Translations under genes and position numbers: made by a program
The notes under the pieces: model-generated
The model's input: only the letters and a program-made list of their open reading frames with translations
Databases searched by the model: none
Told to the model about the DNA's origin: nothing
Part shown: positions 18,518 to 31,363 of the stretch, piece after piece
Numbering within the stretch: position 1 is the first letter of the stretch
Layout of the letters: each line of letters opens with the position of its first letter
Origin: an uncultured beta proteobacterium
GTDB taxonomy: Bacteria; Pseudomonadota; Gammaproteobacteria; Burkholderiales; Burkholderiaceae_A
Assembly (NCBI GenBank): GCA_902625535.1
Contig: CACOBT010000003.1
Location: 62,001 to 126,000, forward strand
Direction of reading: 5' to 3'
DNA: 64,000 nucleotides

Positions 18518-18979
18518 ATGAAAGTTTATAACTTAAAGTGCCAGTTTGGCCACACTTTCGAAGGATGGTTCAGGTCAAACGACGAATTTTTGTCTCAGAG
18601 CGACCAGGGAATTTTGTCTTGCCCTGTTTGTGATGACAACGTGGTATCGAGACTCCCTTCTGCAGCACATATTCAAGCTCAAAAGTCTTCCTCGACATTT
18701 GGTTCACGGTCGTTGGATAAGGCAGAAAGAACCACTCAGTTTGAAAATGAAGTGAATAGAAAACTTTTGGAAGTCGCGAAACATATTTTAGAGAATGCTG
18801 AAAATGTCGGAAACCAATTCGCAAAAGAGGCACGGAAAATTCACAGGAAAGAAGCTCAGGAGCGTTCCATTTATGGCACAGTGACGACTGAAGAATCAAA
18901 GGAGCTAGAAAATGAAGGCATTGAAATTTTTTCCCTTCCGGTCGGCGTTGTCAAGAAAAAGCCCAAAAGTATTCAATAA
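18518..18979 (+). CDS. DUF1178 family protein
   Basis: A 153-residue protein with the DUF1178 signature: an N-terminal MKVYNLKCQFGHTFEGWF and a CPVC pair further on, together forming a probable zinc ribbon (C8, H12, CPVC), followed by a mostly helical, charged C-terminal half ending in a PVG-rich tail. Function is unknown; the family is common in alpha- and betaproteobacteria. ATG 18518 gives the exact family start. It is divergent from mnmH and convergent with dapD. Confidence 0.88.
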   Translation: MKVYNLKCQFGHTFEGWFRSNDEFLSQSDQGILSCPVCDDNVVSRLPSAAHIQAQKSSSTFGSRSLDKAERTTQFENEVNRKLLEVAKHILENAENVGNQFAKEARKIHRKEAQERSIYGTVTTEESKELENEGIEIFSLPVGVVKKKPKSIQ

Positions 18980-18991
18980 ATATGAAGAAAG

Positions 18992-19807
18992 TTAATCAGC
19001 TCTTAGCAATTCGTTTATGCCAGTTTTCTTCCTAGTTTTCTCGTCAACTTTTTTCACTATTACCGCACAATAAAGATGCACCCCGCCTTTCCCAGGCAGG
19101 GACCCAGACACTACAACGCTGCCCTCTGGGACCGTTCCATATAAAATATCCCCAGTTTCACGATCGAGAATCTTAGTTGATTGCCCAATAAATACTCCCA
19201 TCGATATCACAGAGTTTCTTTTTATTACCACCCCCTCAACAACCTCACTTCTTGCTCCTATAAAACAATTGTCTTCAATAATGGTCGGAGTTGCCTGAAG
19301 TGGTTCAAGTACTCCTCCAATACCCACACCTCCGGACAGATGGACGTTTTCGCCGATTTGAGCACAAGAACCTACCGTTGCCCACGTATCTACCATTGTT
19401 CCATTCCCAACATAAGCGCCAATATTGACAAATGATGGCATGAGCACGGTATTTCTCCCTACATAACTACCGAATCGAACGGTAGCTGGAGGCACAACCC
19501 TGGTTTTTAGATCTTTAAACTTGCCACTGGTATAACCTAAAAACTTATTGGCTACCTTGTCATAAAAATTTAAATCCCCTGCTTCGATATGCTTGTTATC
19601 TGAAATTTTGAAACTTAACAAAACTGCTTTTTTAAGCCAGTCGTTGACCTTCCACGATCCATCTTGAAACTCGGCAACTCGAAGAGTTCCATTGTCAAGG
19701 AGTCCTAACGTCTCTATGATCACATTTTGGGATTCTTTGTTAATCAGCTCGCTGTTATTGTTCCATAAATATTCAATCTTTGTCCGCAAATCAAGATTCG
19801 TTTGCAT
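18992..19807 (-). CDS. dapD: DapD, tetrahydrodipicolinate N-succinyltransferase
   Basis: A 271-residue left-handed beta-helix enzyme. Visible landmarks are [33 protein letters not shown] and hexapeptide repeats through residue ~220. It uses succinyl-CoA in the lysine/diaminopimelate pathway. It sits 9 bp after queF on the same strand. Confidence 0.95.
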   Translation of the reverse strand: MQTNLDLRTKIEYLWNNNSELINKESQNVIIETLGLLDNGTLRVAEFQDGSWKVNDWLKKAVLLSFKISDNKHIEAGDLNFYDKVANKFLGYTSGKFKDLKTRVVPPATVRFGSYVGRNTVLMPSFVNIGAYVGNGTMVDTWATVGSCAQIGENVHLSGGVGIGGVLEPLQATPTIIEDNCFIGARSEVVEGVVIKRNSVISMGVFIGQSTKILDRETGDILYGTVPEGSVVVSGSLPGKGGVHLYCAVIVKKVDEKTRKKTGINELLRAD

Positions 19808-19816
19808 AGCTCTCCC

Positions 19817-20176
19817 TCATTTTTTGTTAGATTTTTCTATTTCAACGGTGGTGTATATTCCACCCCGAACATTCCATTTAGCTGTTATCTTCATGAATCG
19901 GGGATTCAGAAGTGTAAATAAATCATCCATGACCTGGTTCGTTACGGCTTCATGAAATCCTGGTTCATCTCGATATGCCCAAAAATAACTCTTTAACGAT
20001 TTTAGTTCCACATTTACCAAATCGGGGATATATTCGATGTGGAAGACTGCGAAATCAGGTTGAGTCGTCAATGGACAAATACAAGTAAACTCTGGAATAT
20101 CAAATCTTATCGTGTAATTACTTGTTACGTTTGGGTTGGGAAAGGTTTGGAGGTTTTTTTCTTTTTTTAGTGCCAT
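19817..20176 (-). CDS. queF: QueF, 7-cyano-7-deazaguanine reductase (short type)
   Basis: A 119-residue NADPH-dependent nitrile reductase of the queuosine pathway, of the short unimodular type. The catalytic Cys34 and Asp41 lie in FTCICPLTTQPD. The NADPH and substrate motif LKSYFWAYRDEPGFHE and the C-terminal RGGIYTTVE are present. The start ATG lies about 100 bp before the divergent smc gene. Confidence 0.95.
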   Translation of the reverse strand: MALKKEKNLQTFPNPNVTSNYTIRFDIPEFTCICPLTTQPDFAVFHIEYIPDLVNVELKSLKSYFWAYRDEPGFHEAVTNQVMDDLFTLLNPRFMKITAKWNVRGGIYTTVEIEKSNKK

Positions 20177-20283
20177 AAGATGATTTTCCCCTGACAGGAT
20201 ATTTCTAATTAGTTAAACTTACGAATAATATAATATAGTTTCAATCTCTTTCGGCCGTTTTTACTAAAGTTTAAGAAATATTC

Positions 20284-23200
20284 GTGTTACTAACAAAAAT
20301 AAGACTTTCGGGGTTTAAATCTTTCGTAGATTCTGCGGAGATAAAATTATCTACTGGTTTGACAGCGATCGTTGGTCCAAATGGTTGTGGAAAGTCGAAC
20401 ATTGTTGATGCCGTTAAATGGGTGTTGGGAGAAGCTAGGATCTCCGAATTGAGAAGTGGACAGTCAAAAGATATAATTTTTAACGGTTCAAGGTCTAGAG
20501 CGGCTGCGGGACGAGCGAGCGTAGAATTATTATTCGATAATTCGGACGGCTTATTAAAAGGGATTTGGGGAGGATTTAGTGAAATTTCGGTTCGGAGAAC
20601 CATCATTTCCGATGGCTTGTCCACTTTTTCGATAAATGGCCAACAAGTACGTAAGAAAGACGTTCAAGATTTATTTGCAGGAACAGGTTTAGGGCCGCGA
20701 GCATATGCTATTGTGGGACAAGGTTCCATAAAGAACATAATTGAAGCCCGTCCGGAGGAGTTAAGATTTTTTGTTGAAGAGGCTGCTGGAGTATCTAAAT
20801 ACAGAATACGCCGTAAAGAAACGGAGAATCGACTGAGGGACAGTAAGATGAACCTTCTTAGGGTTGATGATCTTATTCAGGAGCTAGATAAGCAAATTGA
20901 GACGTTAACTTCGCAGGCGGAGGCGGCAGCGGAATATCAAAGCGCAGTTCAAAAAAAACTTCAAATAGAATTAGAAATATTAACCCGAAAACGAGAAGAA
21001 TTTGAAACTAAATTGTCTTCGCTTAGAACTGTTCTTGATGAAAATGCCGTTGAGTTAAAAACCTTGAACCATCAGTACGAGGAAAAAAACATCGAATTAA
21101 CAGACTGTAGAAATAAAACTTTTGATAAACAAAACAGACTGAATCAAATGACTGAAGAGTTTCATGAGTTAAATTCAGAAATTATTCGTAAGGAAAGTGA
21201 AGGCAAGCTACTTTTGCAAAGTATTGAGCAACTGACTAACCAAATTTCGAATATCTCGATGGAGCTAAGTAGTTTAGACTCAGTTGTTAACGATGAGGCA
21301 ATTGAGTTAACGAATGCTGAAAATCACCTTACCGAAATAGATTTATCAATTGCTGATTTAAATAAAGAAATATTGTTAGTCGACGAAAAAATGAAACCAG
21401 TGGAAAAAGATTTGGAAGCTATTGATGTAGGTTTGGGTGAGGGTAATACTCAATTAGCATTGCTAAAAGCTGAAAAAATAAATATAGAACAAAAATTACG
21501 GCAAGATTTGGAACACGTTAAGGACATAGAGGAACGGCTACTTGTTTGTAAAAATGAACTACGGGGGGTAAAAAAAGAGGATACTCGGAAGCTGGATTCT
21601 GTAAAACAGGAGCTAGACAAGTTAAAAGCATCTGTAGGAAAAAATGTCGCCCGTCTAAACCAAGAGAGAGATAGTTTAACTAATATTGAAAATGTCTTAC
21701 TGGAAAAGAACGTTGAACTAGCTGAAAAAGAAGGTATTGTGCTTTCTGCCAGAGCATCTCTTGAGGCTCTATCGCATATACAAGAAAAAGAGTTAGGGTC
21801 AGAAAAGATTAGTGAATGGCTTCGCAAGGTGGGTCTTATTGATTGTGAGAAACTCATTTCAACATTGATCGTTGACGAAGAATGGAATCTTGCCGTTGAG
21901 ACAGTACTCGATAGAAAGATGGCTGCTATCATTTTGGAGTCAGAGAAACAAAATAAAACCTTATTCGGGCTTAACGCTCCCTTCGGAACATTTTTCATTC
22001 CGAAAAACTGGCAAACGGAAAATCAAAAAAGTTATGATAAAAGCAATCTCGGGTCAGTTGTGTCGAACGATTGCGCATCGTCACATGTGGTAAAAAATTG
22101 GCTAAAAAACTATTTGCTTGCAGATACCGATGATTACGCTAGAGAAAATATAAATTCGCTATCTCCTAATCAATATTACATAACTAAGAGCGGTAATATT
22201 TACGGTAGGGATCTGTTTTTTTTAAATTCAACTACTCCACAGACAAGTATTTTGTCTAGAGAAAAAGATATTCACACCTTAATGGAAAAGGTTAAAAATT
22301 CAGGCGCGGAATTTCAACAGCTTCAGACTGAAGTTGATGGTTTACGAAAGCAGATTGATGTAAAAAAAAGCACTGTAAAACAATATTTGCAGTTATGCGA
22401 AAAGGAGCAGGTGTTATTACATGAACAAGAATTAGCATTAGCAGTTTTGTTAGAAAAAAATGAGAATTTCATATCGAGAGAGAAATCATTGCTAGGTAAC
22501 ATTGAAAAACTTGAGTTCGATAGGAAACGTATTAATGACCGTTCTGTATCGCTGCAAAATGATTTGAAAAGAAACTGTGAGGAAATCAAAAAACTTGAGA
22601 TTTGGAAGGAAAAACAAGGAAAAGAGAGAGAGAACCTATCAGAAGTTATTGGAGGTTATAAGGAACAACTGCAAAGTCAAACAAAATCCAAAAATGAAAA
22701 ACAATTAGAGCAGATGAGTCGTCAAGAGTACATTGCCGGAAAAAATGAGAGATTAGACGATTTGCAGAAGCGAAAAGCGGAGTTGCTCAAACGAAAGAAC
22801 GAATATTCCAGGATAAAGATAGAGAAGGAAAACACCACCGATGAATTCAAAATAGCTGAATCGTTAAGAGCTAAGGCGAACTTTGAAAAGGAATTGATTA
22901 TTTTGAGAAATGAGCTTAGAGAAACTACAAATCAAGAAAAAACGGTTGGTTCGGAAATTTCAGCCTTGCAAGATTTGATTGCCGAGAAAAAAGAGGATTT
23001 TCACTCTTCGGAAATTGTTTTGACAGAGAAAACATCAGGGTTAGAACAAATAAAAAATGATATACAGATGAAATTAAATGATTTAGGAAAACATGATGAA
23101 CGTAGATCGGAATACAAAAGCGCGGGGGAAAGCTTGAGTCAACTGGAGACAGAATTATATCGTTTTACAAAAAAAATGGAAAAAATGGGACCTGTAAATT

Positions 23201-23813
23201 TGGCAGCAGAGACTGAAATAACATCGATTAATCAAAGAAGAGAAGACTTAATTTCTCAAGTAAGAGACATTAGAATTGCAGAGACCGAACTAAGTCAGGC
23301 TATAAAAAAGATTGATGCTGAAACGAAAGATCGTATGAGTCAGACTATGGACCAAATTAACAAAAATTTAGAGTTTTTATTTCCTAAAATGTTTGGAGGG
23401 GGACAAGCTCGACTCATGCCACTTGAGGAGGATCTACTAACAGCGGGTATGGCAATACAGGCTCAGTTACCCGGCAAGAAAACTATGTCGATACAGTCTC
23501 TTTCTGGAGGGGAAAAGTCAATGGCTGCTGCAACCCTAATATTTGCTTTTTTCTTGCTTAATCCTGCCCCCTTCTGTTTACTGGACGAGGTAGATGCGGC
23601 ATTAGACGACTCCAACACACGAAAATTAAGTACGTTGGTTGTAGAGCTTTCAAAAAAAACACAATTTATTTTCATAACGCATAATAAGATTTCCATGGAA
23701 ATTGCCAGTCAGTTGGTTGGTGTTACGATGAGAGAACCTGGAGTTTCTCGGATTGTTTCCGTAGATATTGAGTCAGCTCTCTCTACAAATGAGAATGGCG
23801 TTGCACAGGTAAT

Positions 23814-23817
<4 letters not shown>
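20284..23817 (+). CDS. smc: SMC, chromosome segregation ATPase
   Basis: A 1177-residue SMC protein of normal length. Walker A is GPNGCGKSN (~residues 33-41) with YAIVGQGSI at the Q-loop. Two long coiled coils flank a hinge at ~500-660. The C-terminal head has the signature LSGGEKSMAAA and Walker B FCLLDEVDAALDD. It compacts and separates chromosomes. The start is GTG 20284, which matches the family N-terminus (LTKIRLSGFKSF). The stop overlaps the zipA start. No scpA or scpB is adjacent. Confidence 0.96.
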
Positions 23818-26836
<3,019 letters not shown>

Positions 26837-26849
26837 TGAAAGGGGAATA

Positions 26850-27725
26850 ATGATTAAGAAGGCCGTTTTTCCTGTCGCAGGGCTAGGAACACGTTTTTTA
26901 CCAGCAACCAAGGCATGTCCAAAGGAAATGTTACCAGTTGTAGATAAGCCCTTAATCCAATATGCGGTTGAAGAAGCTGCCGATGCGGGCATAACTGAGA
27001 TGGTTTTTGTTACTGGGATGTCAAAAAGGGCGATTGAGGATCATTTTGATAGTGTGCCAGAGCTTGAACGAACTTTGAAAAAGCAGGAAAAAGAAGAGCT
27101 CTTTGACTTGGTACAAAATATCCCTCCAAAAGGTGTTTCATGCATTTTTATTAGGCAGCCAAAACCGCTTGGATTGGGCCATGCTGTTTATTGTGCAAAG
27201 CCTATTGTTGGCGAGGAAAACTTTGCCGTTATATTAGCAGATGATCTAATGATTCCAAAAAATAAAGATTCTGGGATATTAAAGCAAATGGTTAATAATT
27301 TTTCTAAAAATATTTGCGGGATGGTAGCAGTAGAGCATGTGAAAGGTAAGGAAATTGAAAACTACGGGGTTATAGGAGGTAATTCGGTTTCAAAAAATTT
27401 GACAAATATTGAAGTAATTTGCGAAAAACCTGCAGAAGAAGTTGCACCATCTAATCTTGCGGTCGTTGGGAGATATATTTTTACCAAGCAAATTTTCCGA
27501 GCAATAGATAACATTGGACCTGGCAAAGGTGGTGAAATTCAACTAACTGACGCAATAGCTTATTTAATAGCGGAAAAAAAAGAGTTTCAAGGCTTCAGAT
27601 TTGACGGAGTTAGGTTCGACTGTGGTTCTAAACAGGGATACCTACAGGCAACGGTAGAATTGGGCATTCGGCATGTCGATGAGGGAAAAAACTTTAAAAG
27701 TTGGCTTAAACATAAACTTTTTTGA
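26850..27725 (+). CDS. galU: GalU, UTP-glucose-1-phosphate uridylyltransferase
   Basis: A 291-residue sugar nucleotidyltransferase with FPVAGLGTRFLPATKACPKEM at the N-terminus and RQPKPLGLGHAV mid-protein. It makes UDP-glucose for envelope polysaccharides. It lies 13 bp after ligA with GAAAGGGGAA as ribosome site. Confidence 0.96.
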   Translation: MIKKAVFPVAGLGTRFLPATKACPKEMLPVVDKPLIQYAVEEAADAGITEMVFVTGMSKRAIEDHFDSVPELERTLKKQEKEELFDLVQNIPPKGVSCIFIRQPKPLGLGHAVYCAKPIVGEENFAVILADDLMIPKNKDSGILKQMVNNFSKNICGMVAVEHVKGKEIENYGVIGGNSVSKNLTNIEVICEKPAEEVAPSNLAVVGRYIFTKQIFRAIDNIGPGKGGEIQLTDAIAYLIAEKKEFQGFRFDGVRFDCGSKQGYLQATVELGIRHVDEGKNFKSWLKHKLF

Positions 27726-27752
27726 TAATTTTGGTAAATTTATCAGTTTTAG

Positions 27753-27780
27753 TTGAATACTGTCTTAAAACGTATAGAAT
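27753..27780 (+). promoter_or_regulatory. Candidate promoter of the DUF1538/P-II/channel operon
   Basis: TTGAAT (27753-27758), a 16-base spacer and TAGAAT (27775-27780) lie in the 92-bp gap after galU. A perfect ribosome site AGGAGG (27808-27813) precedes the first gene by four bases, stronger than most ribosome sites in this window. Confidence 0.38.
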
Positions 27781-27817
27781 GTAATGAAATTATGAATTTT
27801 GGCCTTTAGGAGGAGTT

Positions 27818-29611
27818 ATGCCCCGGCACGTTAGATATGGTGATTATGTACAAGCAGTAACGGTTGATGAAGAAAAGCTAAGTTACTCGAAGCTCATGCC
27901 AAGTGTTCAGCTAGATTCGAGTGGTAACGAGATTCCTCAGAAACCAGAGAAACTTAAAATGAGTGGGATGGATGTCTATAACGTCATCAAACCTTATGTA
28001 AGTACTAGATTCATGGAGCAGGTAAACGCCGTGGTTCCTCTTGCTGCATATTTAGCTCTTTTTCAGATACTTGTTCTGGGTGTACCAATTGCTGAGGCAG
28101 CTCTTTTGGGAGTGGGACTCTTAGCCGTAATGTTTGGGTTAATGGTATTTATGGAAGGTCTTAAGCTGGGATTGATGCCATTTGGGGAGACTATAGGCTC
28201 GAAACTGCCGCTAAAGTTACCATTAATCGGGGTGTTATTTATTGCGTTTCTCCTAGGTATTGGGGTAACTTTTGCGGAGCCTGCAATCGGAGCTTTGCAA
28301 GCGGTCGGCTCTATTGTTGACCCGGAAAAAGCTCCGTATCTATATACTTTGCTTAGCCCCCAAAGGGTTACTTACACTGTCTTATTTGTCGGTGCTGGCG
28401 TGGGAGTTGCGGCAGTTGTTGGTACCTTGCGGTTCCTTTACGACTGGAGTTTGAAACCGTTAATCTACCTTCACCTGATTCCAGTTGTTTTGCTGACGGG
28501 ATATTGTTTTTTCGATCCTGATCTCGTAACTATGATTGGCTTGGCCTGGGATTGCGGGGCTGTTACTACCGGCCCGGTTACCGTTCCACTTGTTTTGGCA
28601 TTGGGGATTGGAGTGGCTAATGCTGGGGGTCAAACAGGGAAAGAGAGTAAGTTACAAGGGTTCGGAATCGTTACATTAGCCTCGTTAAATCCAATTTTGG
28701 CTGTCCTGTGTTTAGCGATATTTTGGAAGTTTACAGTTCCAGTAGACGTCATTCTAGCCGAAGCACAAGCAAACATGGCAGCAGCGGCCACCGCTGCGGA
28801 GGCTGCGTGGCACACTCAATCTCCATACGCTGAGGTTGTTGGTGGTGTTCGGGCAATTGTCCCTCTCGTTATATTCTTAATGATCGTGTTATTTCTGGTT
28901 TTGCGCGAAAAGCTACCAAACGCATTTATTGTCGTTTGGGGCCTGTTCCTCTCGGTCCTCGGGATGTGTATTTTCAGTATAGGGTTAACTTACGGGCTAG
29001 CACAATTGGGTGCCGGTACTGGGGGACTTGTGCCGGGTTTATTCGTCGACATGGATGACAGTTTGATGCCGGCAGCGCCGTTATACAACTTTGGTATTGG
29101 TGTTGCAATAACCGCGTTATTTTGTTTCCTTTTAGGATTTGGGGCAACACTAGCCGAACCAGCCCTTAACGCTCTAGGTCTCACTGTGCAAAATTTAACT
29201 AACGGTTCATTCAAAAAATCAATGCTTATGTATTCAGTTTCTACCGGGGTTGCTGTCGGAATTACCTTGGGAATACTCAAACTTATTTTTGGATTTAGCA
29301 TTTTATATATTCTTGTTCCAGGCTACATTTTGGGAGTGGTGCTTACCTACTTATCTACCGAGGAATTTGTCAACGTAGGTTGGGATAGTGCTGGCGTTAC
29401 AACTGGGCCGATCACAGTGCCTCTCGTACTTGCTATGGGGTTAGGATTCGGAAAGGCAGTCGGAGCAGTTGAAGGATTCGGAATTCTCGCGTCTGCCTCT
29501 ATTAGCCCGATAGTAGCTGTTTTAGCGTTAGGTGTTTATGTTCAATGGCGAGTAAAAAAAGATAATGAGCGGGCTGCATTAGAGGCAGCGGATGACACTG
29601 CTAAAGCGTAA
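27818..29611 (+). CDS. DUF1538 family membrane protein with internal duplication
   Basis: A 597-residue polytopic inner-membrane protein with a ~60-residue polar N-terminus. The membrane part is two copies of one unit. Unit 1 shows FAEPAIGAL (~152) and GAVTTGPVTVPLVLALGIG (~246); unit 2 shows LAEPALNALG (~444) and GVTTGPITVPLVLAMGLG (~524). The repeated acidic AEP and TTGP motifs in opposed halves suggest an inverted-repeat transporter. DUF1538 proteins have no settled function that I know of. It heads a seven-gene co-directional run with two P-II-like genes, which suggests nitrogen- or energy-linked control of transport (inference). Confidence 0.85.
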   Translation: MPRHVRYGDYVQAVTVDEEKLSYSKLMPSVQLDSSGNEIPQKPEKLKMSGMDVYNVIKPYVSTRFMEQVNAVVPLAAYLALFQILVLGVPIAEAALLGVGLLAVMFGLMVFMEGLKLGLMPFGETIGSKLPLKLPLIGVLFIAFLLGIGVTFAEPAIGALQAVGSIVDPEKAPYLYTLLSPQRVTYTVLFVGAGVGVAAVVGTLRFLYDWSLKPLIYLHLIPVVLLTGYCFFDPDLVTMIGLAWDCGAVTTGPVTVPLVLALGIGVANAGGQTGKESKLQGFGIVTLASLNPILAVLCLAIFWKFTVPVDVILAEAQANMAAAATAAEAAWHTQSPYAEVVGGVRAIVPLVIFLMIVLFLVLREKLPNAFIVVWGLFLSVLGMCIFSIGLTYGLAQLGAGTGGLVPGLFVDMDDSLMPAAPLYNFGIGVAITALFCFLLGFGATLAEPALNALGLTVQNLTNGSFKKSMLMYSVSTGVAVGITLGILKLIFGFSILYILVPGYILGVVLTYLSTEEFVNVGWDSAGVTTGPITVPLVLAMGLGFGKAVGAVEGFGILASASISPIVAVLALGVYVQWRVKKDNERAALEAADDTAKA

Positions 29612-29640
29612 TCTGTTATTACTAAAGGAGAGATACTCAA

Positions 29641-30018
29641 ATGGCAAAGCGTAAAGTAACAAATTTGACCGATGTTTCGGAAATAACCTGTGTCGTTCAA
29701 AAGGGAATGGCGGACGATATCGTTCAGTCACTACTCGATGCTGGAATTCAAGGGGCCACAGTTCACTCGGGAGTTGGAACTGGAATTAGGGAAAGAATGG
29801 GAATGCTTGGTGTGGCTGTTGAAGTGGAACGAGAAATAGTACAGGTTTTAGTTTCAAAAGACCAGGTTGACAGGATATTTGAGAGAATGTATCTCGCGGG
29901 CCGCCTAGACACCCCGGGAATGGGATATATCTATGCTGCCCCGCTGGTTCAAGCAGCCACTTATATACCTGCCCATCTCCTTGAAGACAAGGATTCTTTA
30001 TCTTCACTGGGAGTATAA
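29641..30018 (+). CDS. P-II family signalling protein (first copy)
   Basis: A 125-residue P-II-like protein. The ferredoxin-like fold can be followed from EITCVVQKGMADDIVQSLL through IVQVLVSKDQVDRIFERMY to GMGYIYAAPL, the position of the canonical GDGKIFV strand. The T-loop region (HSGVGTGIRERMGM) lacks the tyrosine that GlnD uridylylates in GlnB, so GlnD in this genome is unlikely to modify it. Such proteins usually bind nucleotides and gate a neighbouring transporter. AAAGGAG lies just upstream. It is 29 bp after the DUF1538 gene, its probable partner. Confidence 0.82.
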   Translation: MAKRKVTNLTDVSEITCVVQKGMADDIVQSLLDAGIQGATVHSGVGTGIRERMGMLGVAVEVEREIVQVLVSKDQVDRIFERMYLAGRLDTPGMGYIYAAPLVQAATYIPAHLLEDKDSLSSLGV

Positions 30019-30019
30019 A

Positions 30020-30400
30020 ATGAGCGATTCTAAAATCCCAAATATTGACTACACTCGTTTGTTAACGTGCATTTTATACGAAGGGGGAGCTGCCGATGTG
30101 CTGGAGGAACTGTACAAACGAGGGATAAAAGAGGGTTATTTTGTATCAGTTAGAGGTGCACCAATAGGGAGATCTTCAACTGTCGAGGGTTTACCTGAGA
30201 TTCCTAAGACGGAAATACTACGTGTCGTCGTTGCTGCAGATCAGGCAGACTATATTTATCAAATGATATATGAGTTTGCTAAACTAGACGAGCCGCAAAT
30301 GGGTATCATTTTTGTGAAAAAGCTTACAAGGTCATCGCTTAATATTCTTCCGGAAGATACCGATCTTACGGAGATGGGCTTTCAGCAAGATGCAGCCTGA
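30020..30400 (+). CDS. P-II family signalling protein (second, divergent copy)
   Basis: A 126-residue protein starting at ATG 30020, one base after the previous stop, so translation is probably coupled. It has the same fold pattern (LLTCILYEGGAADVLEELY, ILRVVVAADQADYIYQMIY, PQMGIIFV). The T-loop is short and Pro/Ser-rich (RGAPIGRSSTVEGLPEIP), again without the GlnD tyrosine. The two copies are clearly diverged, so they may form a heteromer or sense different ligands. Confidence 0.78.
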   Translation: MSDSKIPNIDYTRLLTCILYEGGAADVLEELYKRGIKEGYFVSVRGAPIGRSSTVEGLPEIPKTEILRVVVAADQADYIYQMIYEFAKLDEPQMGIIFVKKLTRSSLNILPEDTDLTEMGFQQDAA

Positions 30401-30451
30401 ATTGACTATCGATAAATTAAACTTAAGAAATGCAGAATTAAGGAGAAATAG

Positions 30452-31186
30452 ATGAACGAAGAGTCCGCAGATGTAAAAATTAAAAAGAATAGGAGACGCA
30501 TTTTTGATGCGGAATCTTTTGTGCAATTTAACCAGGGGCAGGTTTTTGTCGGGCGTTCGGTTATTGAGGAAAATAGAGCCCTTGCGCTGAAGAGTTTTGC
30601 CGCAGATGCACAAGGAAATAGAGAACTTTTATTGAGGACTGTTGATGATGTTTTGCGAAACCGTGAGGTCATGGTTGAACAGTTAAGTCCCGCTACCCCC
30701 GAAGAGGAACGTTTTCAAAGCTCGATGAAAAATAGGGTAAAAATTGAAGAACTAGAAAAGCAGGCTGAATTTAACAAGGCTATGTTAGAGATAAACCAAA
30801 TGATGGTTGATGCAAATAAGTTACTAATTGAGATTAATCTCAAGACAAGGCAGACAAATGAAACCCTGGTAGAGTATTTGGATGAGCTTTCAACATTAAA
30901 TGCGAAATGGTTGGATGGGGATCTCGAGAGTGCCATGAAGGCTTCTACAGGCTCGGATAATGATTCAAGAGTGTCAGATAATACTTCTCGATCAGAATCG
31001 GTGGCTGAGTTGGCCCAGAAAAACAGGGAAACCATTACTGCGTTATATGAAAGAGCTAGTTCTAACAGAGGTACAATTTTGGGCGAAGCAGAGAAAAGTG
31101 CGGAACTTAGGGAAGAAATTGTTACACTTAGGGAAAAAATTTCGGCTAATCAAAGGCGAGTGGCTGATAAAATTATTGAAATGTAA
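30452..31186 (+). CDS. Soluble coiled-coil protein of unknown function in the P-II/channel operon
   Basis: A 244-residue protein without signal peptide or membrane span. After a basic start (KIKKNRRRIFDAESF) it is almost wholly predicted helix rich in E, K, N and R, with repeated stretches at ~90-140 and ~185-240 of heptad character, split by a Ser/Asp-rich linker (~160-180). A strong ribosome site AAGGAG precedes it. I do not recognise the family. Its place between P-II-like genes and ion channels suggests a scaffold or adaptor (inference). Confidence 0.75.
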   Translation: MNEESADVKIKKNRRRIFDAESFVQFNQGQVFVGRSVIEENRALALKSFAADAQGNRELLLRTVDDVLRNREVMVEQLSPATPEEERFQSSMKNRVKIEELEKQAEFNKAMLEINQMMVDANKLLIEINLKTRQTNETLVEYLDELSTLNAKWLDGDLESAMKASTGSDNDSRVSDNTSRSESVAELAQKNRETITALYERASSNRGTILGEAEKSAELREEIVTLREKISANQRRVADKIIEM

Positions 31187-31363
31187 GAAGGTGCGTTAAT
31201 AAAAATAAGTTTGTTAGAGATGGTCACGCGCTGTGTGGCGTCATCTTTTGATGTTGTCTAAAAAAATTGGTTAAATAGTTTCCTGACCGAGTTGCAGGGT
31301 GTTCGCGGTTGCGAATAACGCCCGTATGTGATTGTTGGGGCTTCTCTTTTTTCTTGTAGGAAG
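31187..31363. other. 177-bp gap inside the operon with hairpin
   Basis: No gene is visible. TTCGC-GGTT-GCGAA forms a small hairpin near 31304-31317, and GATG...CATC flanks a GC-rich stretch near 31220-31246. The gap could hold an internal promoter or an attenuator that separates the P-II genes from the channel genes. Confidence 0.35.

Noticed and set aside
21450..21998. Minus-strand frame of 182 codons within smc
   Set aside because: Shadow of the smc coiled-coil codons (Ser/Phe-rich mirror of Glu/Lys).
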